Of a stretch of 64,000 nucleotides of DNA, positions 58,986 through 64,000 are shown in pieces. How positions within the stretch are numbered: the first letter of the stretch is position 1; each line of letters opens with the position of its first letter. The DNA comes from Edaphobacter modestus (GTDB taxonomy: Bacteria; Acidobacteriota; Terriglobia; Terriglobales; Acidobacteriaceae), in assembly GCF_004217555.1 (NCBI RefSeq), contig NZ_SHKW01000001.1:1116001-1180000 (forward strand). The letters are read 5' to 3'. A program made the position numbers and the translations under genes. The notes below the pieces were generated by a model. The model was not told the DNA's origin. It was given only the letters and a program-made list of their open reading frames with translations, and made no database searches.

Positions 58986-60077
58986 TCAATCCAGCAACGC
59001 ACGAATCTGTTCAACCACTTCATCCACGCGGATGGATGTGAGGCATCGTTTTTTTTCGACGATGCATGTCTCAAGACCGCATCCCCAGCATTCGGTCTGG
59101 TGATAGACCACCCTATGGCGCCGACCGTAGGGAAACCAGACACGAGGCTTGTTTCGAGCCGCAAAGATTGCGACACAGGGGGTCTGCACAGCAGCCGCGA
59201 GATGCATGGGCCCGCTGTCGTGACCGATAAAGATTCGCGCCCTGCGGAAGGCGGCAGCGCTCTCTCTCGGCTTCAGCCGGCCGCAGAGATTTACGACTTC
59301 GCCCCCTCCCGCCTGACGCCACCCTTCCGCGGCAAACTCGCTGGTGTCGCTCTCTTCGGCAGCGCCGCTCAGTGCAAGAGCGTGGTCGGGATAGATCGTG
59401 GCGAGCCGTCCAAGGAGAGCTCGCCAGTTTTCACGACCCCAGTCCTTGGACTGCACCTTGGTCCCGACGCTGACTGCAATCAGGGGCTTGCTGACGAGAG
59501 ATCCAAGAGCGCCGTCGGCACGGGCAAGCTCTTCCTTCGTGAGATGAAGATCCCAGCTCTCAGGGTCGCCTAAATGGCCATCGCCCAACTGTGCGATGTT
59601 GCGCACAAGGCGAGCTGCTTCAGGCTCGAAGGTCTGTGTGGCGTCGTCCCAATGATTCCGTTGCATCGCTTCCGTCACCGGAATGCCGATCGCGTGGCGA
59701 ATACCGCAGAACCGGAAAAAATTCTCGTCGCGTCGCGCGGAGTCCACACCACGAGCCGAACCGAGGTAGACAAGAACGTCGGGCCGCCAGCGAAAAAGGG
59801 TCCACCATAGACGTGCGAGATCGCCTAAGCTGCGGGTTCCCACCGTGTATCGAAAGTAGCCATCCACCAGCCCCGCGTGCTCCAGAATCGCCGCGGCTGG
59901 CGGAGCTTTCACGTTCACAGGGACATTCGTCAACATGCGTCTTTCGGCCTTGGGAAACGCCCGTGCCACCAGATGGAGCGCAGGAAGCGCCACCAGGGTA
60001 TCGCCCAAACTGCCAAGCCGATAGATCAGCACCCGGCGGACGGAACTCTGCTTTTCGTTCGTCAAGGTTGTGGTCAT
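58986..60077 (-). CDS. family 9 glycosyltransferase (LPS heptosyltransferase-like)
   Basis: A 363-residue GT-B enzyme. The N-terminal lobe begins LIYRLGSLGDTLVALPALH. The C-terminal ADP-heptose site has FIGHDSGPMHLAAAV, and a Cys-rich segment CWGCGLETCIVEKKRCL follows. Family 9 transfers heptose from ADP-heptose to the LPS core on the cytoplasmic face. It is the first gene of the heptose operon, 86 bp before hldE. Which heptosyl position it fills cannot be read from the sequence. Confidence 0.9.
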   Translation of the reverse strand: MTTTLTNEKQSSVRRVLIYRLGSLGDTLVALPALHLVARAFPKAERRMLTNVPVNVKAPPAAAILEHAGLVDGYFRYTVGTRSLGDLARLWWTLFRWRPDVLVYLGSARGVDSARRDENFFRFCGIRHAIGIPVTEAMQRNHWDDATQTFEPEAARLVRNIAQLGDGHLGDPESWDLHLTKEELARADGALGSLVSKPLIAVSVGTKVQSKDWGRENWRALLGRLATIYPDHALALSGAAEESDTSEFAAEGWRQAGGGEVVNLCGRLKPRESAAAFRRARIFIGHDSGPMHLAAAVQTPCVAIFAARNKPRVWFPYGRRHRVVYHQTECWGCGLETCIVEKKRCLTSIRVDEVVEQIRALLD

Positions 60078-60170
60078 GTTCTGACACTAGTCTGCTGCTT
60101 CAGACCGTTCCTCGCAAGAGGCAGCGACCGCAAACTGGTAAAGTCTTCCGTGGAGCTTCCTGATCTTCCG

Positions 60171-60767
60171 ATGCCTGACGCCTTCTCCATCACCCGCATG
60201 CACGACGAGACCACGCAAGCGTGGCACGAGCCGCGCGGTCGGATAGAATCTGAAACTGAAGACCTTTCAAGCGTGATTCTCGCGCAACACCGCGCAAACT
60301 TCGACCTTTGGCACGAAGAAGATAAAGCACGAGATCCGGAAGCAACCGACCATGAGATCGCCGAAGTAAAACGCTCCATCGATCGACTGAATCAACGTCG
60401 TAACGACCTGGTGGAGAAGATCGATACAGAGCTGCTCCGAAGTCTTGAAGAAGGACTACGATCCGATACCGATACTCCCTTGCACTCCGAAACTCCAGGT
60501 ATGATGATCGACCGGCTTTCTATCCTTGCACTCAAGATCTTTCACACCCGTGAAGAATCCACGCGCGAGACCGCAACGGATGCACATCGCCAGCGCAACG
60601 GCGAACGGCTGACCCTTCTCGAGGAACAAAGAAGCGATCTCGCTCAGGCTCTCGACGCTCTTTTTAGAGATTTGACGGAAGGCCGCCGACGCTTCAAGCT
60701 GTACCGGCAGATGAAGATGTATAACGACCCGGAGCTGAATCCAGTCGTTTATAAAAGCAAGGGGTAA
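60171..60767 (+). CDS. DUF4254 protein
   Basis: A 198-residue, strongly charged, helical protein that matches DUF4254: NFDLWHEEDKARDP, IDRLNQRRNDLVEKID, PGMMIDRLSILALKIFH and a C-terminal LYRQMKMYNDPELNP. It has no membrane or signal segment. Members are often found beside LPS genes, as here (divergent from the heptosyltransferase), but the function is unknown. The ATG at 60171 is used; a GTG at 60150 is an alternative. Confidence 0.82.
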   Translation: MPDAFSITRMHDETTQAWHEPRGRIESETEDLSSVILAQHRANFDLWHEEDKARDPEATDHEIAEVKRSIDRLNQRRNDLVEKIDTELLRSLEEGLRSDTDTPLHSETPGMMIDRLSILALKIFHTREESTRETATDAHRQRNGERLTLLEEQRSDLAQALDALFRDLTEGRRRFKLYRQMKMYNDPELNPVVYKSKG

Positions 60768-60933
60768 CACATATTTGTCCCGCATCGGGAGTTCCCGGCA
60801 GACTTACACTGATGGGCAGTTGACCTCGGGCCCGTGGCTGCGTATAAATCCGAAAACCGGAATAAATATAATTCGGTCAGCCGCTACAATCGCAGACTGA
60901 GGAATGCGCCTCCAAGGCGAGACGAAGAAAACC

Positions 60934-61494
60934 ATGGCACAAACAGCAAAGACCGTAACTGCTTCCAAGCGCTCCCCCCGCACCATCGCCGGTGCGGTTT
61001 CCCCGGCAGACGATCCAGCCCAGGCCCAGATTCTCGCAGACTACGAGGCCGCCGTCCGATTGATGCAGGAAGGCAAGTTTGAAAAGGCGAGATCGTCGTT
61101 CGAGAAGCTCCTTGCAGCAGGAGCCGGAAACCTGTCCGACCGCATCCGGATGTACATCAGTGCATCGACCACCCAGCTTTCCCGGGCGAAGGCGTCCTTT
61201 GCCAGCCACGAGGAGCACTACGACTACGCCGTCTCCCTGCTGAACGACGGACACTATGAAGACGCGCGAGAACAGTTTCAGGAGATCCTGAAGCACAAAG
61301 CGGATGCCGATTACGCGTTCTATGGGCTAGCCGTGCTCGCGTCGATGACGGGAGATTCGCATACGTGTCTCGAGCACCTCACCGAAGCCATCCGGCGCAA
61401 TCCTCGTAACCGGATCCAGGCACGCTCAGACTCCGATTTTCAGGATATGGCGGACGACCCCCGCTTCACGGAGTTGCTCTATCCCGAGGTCTAG
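60934..61494 (+). CDS. TPR-like repeat protein
   Basis: A 186-residue protein with a disordered N terminus and at least two or three tetratricopeptide-like helical pairs (AVRLMQEGKFEKARSSFEKL, then AVSLLNDGHYEDAREQFQEI). TPR domains bind other proteins. There is no signal peptide. The ATG at 60934 is preferred over that at 60904. The YvcK-like gene follows about 90 bp downstream. Confidence 0.82.
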   Translation: MAQTAKTVTASKRSPRTIAGAVSPADDPAQAQILADYEAAVRLMQEGKFEKARSSFEKLLAAGAGNLSDRIRMYISASTTQLSRAKASFASHEEHYDYAVSLLNDGHYEDAREQFQEILKHKADADYAFYGLAVLASMTGDSHTCLEHLTEAIRRNPRNRIQARSDSDFQDMADDPRFTELLYPEV

Positions 61495-61582
61495 CAGACT
61501 CTGATTCGCAAACACCTTGGTCATACGCTGTTGCCTGCTCCAGTTACCATGGAAGCAGCCCCGCGTTGAAGAAGAGGTGTTC

Positions 61583-62668
61583 GTGAGCTTGCTGAATCCA
61601 ACTGGACCCGTCGAACGGCCACTTCGTGTCGTTGCCATAGGCGGCGGAACGGGCCTCTCGACGCTTTTACGCGGGCTCAAACAGTATGTCCCGGTTCAGG
61701 ACAGGCGCAGGCGCTCGCGCGTCGAGGCGACCGTAAGGGGTCCTCGCGGAGCTGCTTCGCATCTGATCGGAGAGCTGACCGCGGTCGTGACGGTAACCGA
61801 TGATGGCGGATCCTCCGGACGGCTCAGAGAAGACCTCAACATTCTTCCTCCCGGCGATATCCGTAACTGCATGGTGGCCCTATCGGAGGACGAGTACCTC
61901 CTGGCACGGCTGTTCAAATATCGCTTCAACCAGGGGGAGTTGGACGGGCACAGCTTCGGGAATCTCTTCCTGGCCGCGCTCTGCCACGTAACCGGGGACT
62001 TCGCGCAGGCCATTCAAACTTCGTCGCAGATTCTGGCCATACGGGGCCGCATCTTTCCTGCCACGACAGAGAATGTAACCCTCGCTGCCCGGATGGATGA
62101 CGGTTCCCTCGTAAGGGGTGAAACCAATATCACCCAGAGCAGAAAAAACATCGTGGAGTTGATGCTGGATCCCGCCGAGGTCCATCCCCTGCCTGAAACC
62201 CTCGAGGCCATCGCAAACGCCGACCTCATCACCCTTGGGCCCGGTTCGCTTTATACTTCCCTCATCACCAACCTGCTGGTTCGCGACATACCGGAGGCGA
62301 TTGCAGCCTCGCGCGCAACCCGCGTTTTCATCTGCAATCTGATGACCCAGGCAAATGAATCCCTGGGGCTGACGGCATCGCAGCACATCGAGAAGATTTT
62401 CGATCACTCGGGCAGCACCGGAAGCCAGCTCTTCGACTATGCGCTGATCAACAGCGCACCCATCTCGCCAGCGACGCTGGCGCATTACGCACGCGAAGGG
62501 CAGGAGCCCATCGTCAACGATCTGGATCGAGTTCGCCAGCTCGGCGTAATGCCAATTACCGGTAACTTTCTCCACGAAAGCGAAGTGTTGCGCCACGACT
62601 ACGACCTTGTAGCCAAAACCCTGCTGGAGCTCTGCCTTTCCCGCTCCGCGGCGGCGCAACATGCTTGA
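61583..62668 (+). CDS. YvcK/CofD-like protein (gluconeogenesis factor family)
   Basis: A 361-residue protein of the UPF0052 family. It has VVAIGGGTGLSTLLRGLKQY, VTVTDDGGSSGRLRED, PPGDIRNCMVALS, HSFGNLFLAAL and ITLGPGSLYTSLI. In Firmicutes YvcK binds UDP-sugars and influences cell-wall synthesis on gluconeogenic carbon. Between GLKQY and the next strand there are about 28 extra, Arg-rich residues. The GTG at 61583 with AGAGG upstream is the start chosen. The stop overlaps the next gene by eight bases. Confidence 0.9.
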   Translation: MSLLNPTGPVERPLRVVAIGGGTGLSTLLRGLKQYVPVQDRRRRSRVEATVRGPRGAASHLIGELTAVVTVTDDGGSSGRLREDLNILPPGDIRNCMVALSEDEYLLARLFKYRFNQGELDGHSFGNLFLAALCHVTGDFAQAIQTSSQILAIRGRIFPATTENVTLAARMDDGSLVRGETNITQSRKNIVELMLDPAEVHPLPETLEAIANADLITLGPGSLYTSLITNLLVRDIPEAIAASRATRVFICNLMTQANESLGLTASQHIEKIFDHSGSTGSQLFDYALINSAPISPATLAHYAREGQEPIVNDLDRVRQLGVMPITGNFLHESEVLRHDYDLVAKTLLELCLSRSAAAQHA

Positions 62669-63281
62669 CAGAGGGGATGCAACCGATGACAACCGAAGTC
62701 CCCTTCTAGACGGTGAAACCCTCCGGCTGGAACCACTCTCCAGGGATCACCTCTGCGGCCTTGAGCAGGTTGCCTTTGAAGACAGCATCTGGCGGTACAT
62801 GCTCGTCAGAGTCAGGAACAGAAGCGAACTTGAGGCATGGATCGAGTCGGCCCTCGCTGCGCAGGCCACCGGTCAGATTCCATGGGTCACCATCCTCAAA
62901 GCAGAGAACCGTATCGTCGGATCGACACGGCTGATCGATCTCGATAGGCGTCACCGCACCGCAGAGATCGGGCATACCTGGATTTCGCCGCGTCTGCAAG
63001 GCGCTAGCGTAAATCCCGAAGCCAAGCTCCTGCAGCTTCGCTACGCCTTTGAAGATCTGGGCTTGAATCGAGTAGCTTTCAAGACTCACCACGAAAATCT
63101 GCAATCCCAGGCTGCGATTCGCAAACTCGGAGCGGTCTATGAAGGGACCTTCCGGAATCACTACGTCATGCCCGACGGTTCGCTACGCCACAGCCTCTGG
63201 TTCTCGATCACGCGGGAGGAGTGGCCGCAGGTGCGATCTCGACTAGAGGATCGGCTGCGGGCAGGTCGACCGTCCGCTTGA
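62661..63281 (+). CDS. GNAT-family N-acetyltransferase (RimJ/RimL-like)
   Basis: A 206-residue acetyltransferase. ETLRLEPLSRDHL opens the domain, IVGSTRLIDLDRRHRTAEIGHTWI forms the central sheet in two parts, and VNPEAKLLQLRYAFEDLGLNRVAF and SQAAIRKLGAVYEGTFRNH complete the acetyl-CoA site and C-terminal helix. It uses acetyl-CoA to modify a protein N terminus or small amine; the target is unknown. Its last 74 bp overlap the convergent rlmN gene. Confidence 0.88.
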   Translation: MLDRGDATDDNRSPLLDGETLRLEPLSRDHLCGLEQVAFEDSIWRYMLVRVRNRSELEAWIESALAAQATGQIPWVTILKAENRIVGSTRLIDLDRRHRTAEIGHTWISPRLQGASVNPEAKLLQLRYAFEDLGLNRVAFKTHHENLQSQAAIRKLGAVYEGTFRNHYVMPDGSLRHSLWFSITREEWPQVRSRLEDRLRAGRPSA

Positions 63282-64000
63282 GCTGACCGCAGGCAGCGTA
63301 GATGTCGCGTCCGCGCGGACGGCGAATGTAAGCAGGCATTCCGGCGTCGATCAGCATCTTCTGGAACGTCGCTACATCCTCGGGCTTCGGCTGTGTGTAG
63401 GCGATTCCCGGCCCCGGATTCCAGGCAATCAGGTTTACCTTCGCCCTCATCCCTTTCAGCAGGTCCAGCACCTCGCGAGCGTGTTCAGGCTGGTCGTTGA
63501 CGCCTCCCAGCAACACATACTCGAACGTCACCCACTCTCGCTTGCCCAGCGGAAGCGTGCTGACCGCATCCAGCAGCTGGGCGATGTTCCACTTGCGCGT
63601 GATGGGCATCACCTGCTCTCGAACCGTGTCATTCGAGGCATTGAGACTGAGGGCCAGCTTCGGCCTGAGCGGTTCCTGCGCAAATTTTCTGATGGCCGGT
63701 TCAATCCCGCTGGTTGAAACGGTCATGCGCGATTCAGGAATGCCGATCTGTTTTACCAGCAGCTGAACGCTACGGATGAACTCGTCATAGTTCAGGAAGG
63801 GCTCACCCATGCCCATAAAGACGAGGTTGATCCTGTCCTTGCCGATCTTAATTCCGTGCCGGTTCAGTACTGCGACAACCTGCCCGGCAATCTCGCCCCC
63901 GGTAAGGTTGCGCTTGATCCCCAGCTTGGCCGTCAGGCAGAACTGACAATTCACTGCACATCCCACCTGGCTCGAGATGCAGATCGTCGCCCTCCTGTAA
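63208..64000 (-). CDS. rlmN: 23S rRNA (adenine2503-C2)-methyltransferase, C-terminal part
   Basis: The reading frame runs off the right edge, so the N terminus is missing; about 263 residues are visible. The start of the visible part reads ATICISSQVGCAVNCQFC, containing the radical-SAM CxxxCxxC cluster motif. FMGMGEPFLNYDE, STSGIEPAIRKFA and LSLNASNDTVR follow, and the methyl-carrying Cys region of RlmN is near the end (DIYAACGQL). It methylates A2503 of 23S rRNA and A37 of some tRNAs. It overlaps the acetyltransferase gene. Confidence 0.94.
   Translation of the reverse strand, partial: YRRATICISSQVGCAVNCQFCLTAKLGIKRNLTGGEIAGQVVAVLNRHGIKIGKDRINLVFMGMGEPFLNYDEFIRSVQLLVKQIGIPESRMTVSTSGIEPAIRKFAQEPLRPKLALSLNASNDTVREQVMPITRKWNIAQLLDAVSTLPLGKREWVTFEYVLLGGVNDQPEHAREVLDLLKGMRAKVNLIAWNPGPGIAYTQPKPEDVATFQKMLIDAGMPAYIRRPRGRDIYAACGQLKRTVDLPAADPLVEIAPAATPPA

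Noticed and set aside
1..64000. CRISPR array, rRNA operon, prophage or integrated plasmid
   Set aside because: No regularly spaced direct repeats, rRNA sequence, integrase with att sites or phage structural genes were seen; the tRNA genes are not flanked by duplicated ends.

Overview
The window is a moderately GC-rich bacterial chromosome segment with dense coding on both strands. Heptose-LPS genes, an RND efflux system and a TonB-dependent receptor show a Gram-negative. The roughly 1,200-residue Oar-like receptor with an N-terminal carboxypeptidase-regulatory-like domain, the caa3-type oxidase layout and the many secreted proteins of unknown family point to an Acidobacteriota soil bacterium, class Terriglobia (Granulicella/Edaphobacter/Terriglobus-like). 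That assignment is inferred from gene content; no database was searched.

Positions 1-9.3 kb hold housekeeping and scattered genes: the 3' end of a GSG-repeat surface protein, a phosphoglycolate phosphatase-type HAD enzyme, a secreted M28 peptidase, a class A flavin monooxygenase, a histidine phosphatase, uvrB, a BtuF-like binding protein without a signal peptide, a lone receiver-domain regulator and a DUF218/YdcF membrane protein.

Positions 9.4-19.7 kb form one long minus-strand respiratory operon. In transcription order it encodes oxidase subunit II with a fused cytochrome c, subunits I and III, a multi-pass membrane protein of unknown function, a dihaem lipoprotein cytochrome c, a Rieske protein, cytochrome b with a fused cytochrome c, a CtaG-polyferredoxin fusion and a small FixH-like protein. 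Together they look like a complete quinol-to-oxygen chain with its assembly or copper-handling factors.

A frameshifted hydantoinase B relic follows (20.2-21.6 kb). Next comes a complete MdtABC-type RND operon with its outer-membrane factor (21.8-31.0 kb), whose coding regions overlap and use TTG and GTG starts. Positions 31.0-32.3 kb are a decayed zone with an NHL-repeat fragment cut by the 3' end of an IS481-type transposase.

Positions 32.3-40.5 kb hold a PfkB sugar kinase, a large secreted orphan protein, a HAD hydrolase, an ECF-type sigma factor with a Cys-rich tail, an isoaspartyl peptidase, tRNA-Leu(GAG), secG and a glyoxalase II-like hydrolase. Positions 40.5-50.7 kb hold araBD, an APC permease, a berberine-bridge-type FAD oxidase, and the large TonB-dependent receptor, which carries a perfect 138-bp tandem duplication. 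Positions 51.1-60.8 kb hold argS and envelope genes: a flippase-like membrane protein, a polytopic orphan, tRNA-Lys(TTT), hldD, hldE, a family 9 heptosyltransferase and a DUF4254 protein. The window ends with a TPR-like protein, a YvcK/CofD-like protein, a GNAT acetyltransferase and the 3' part of rlmN.
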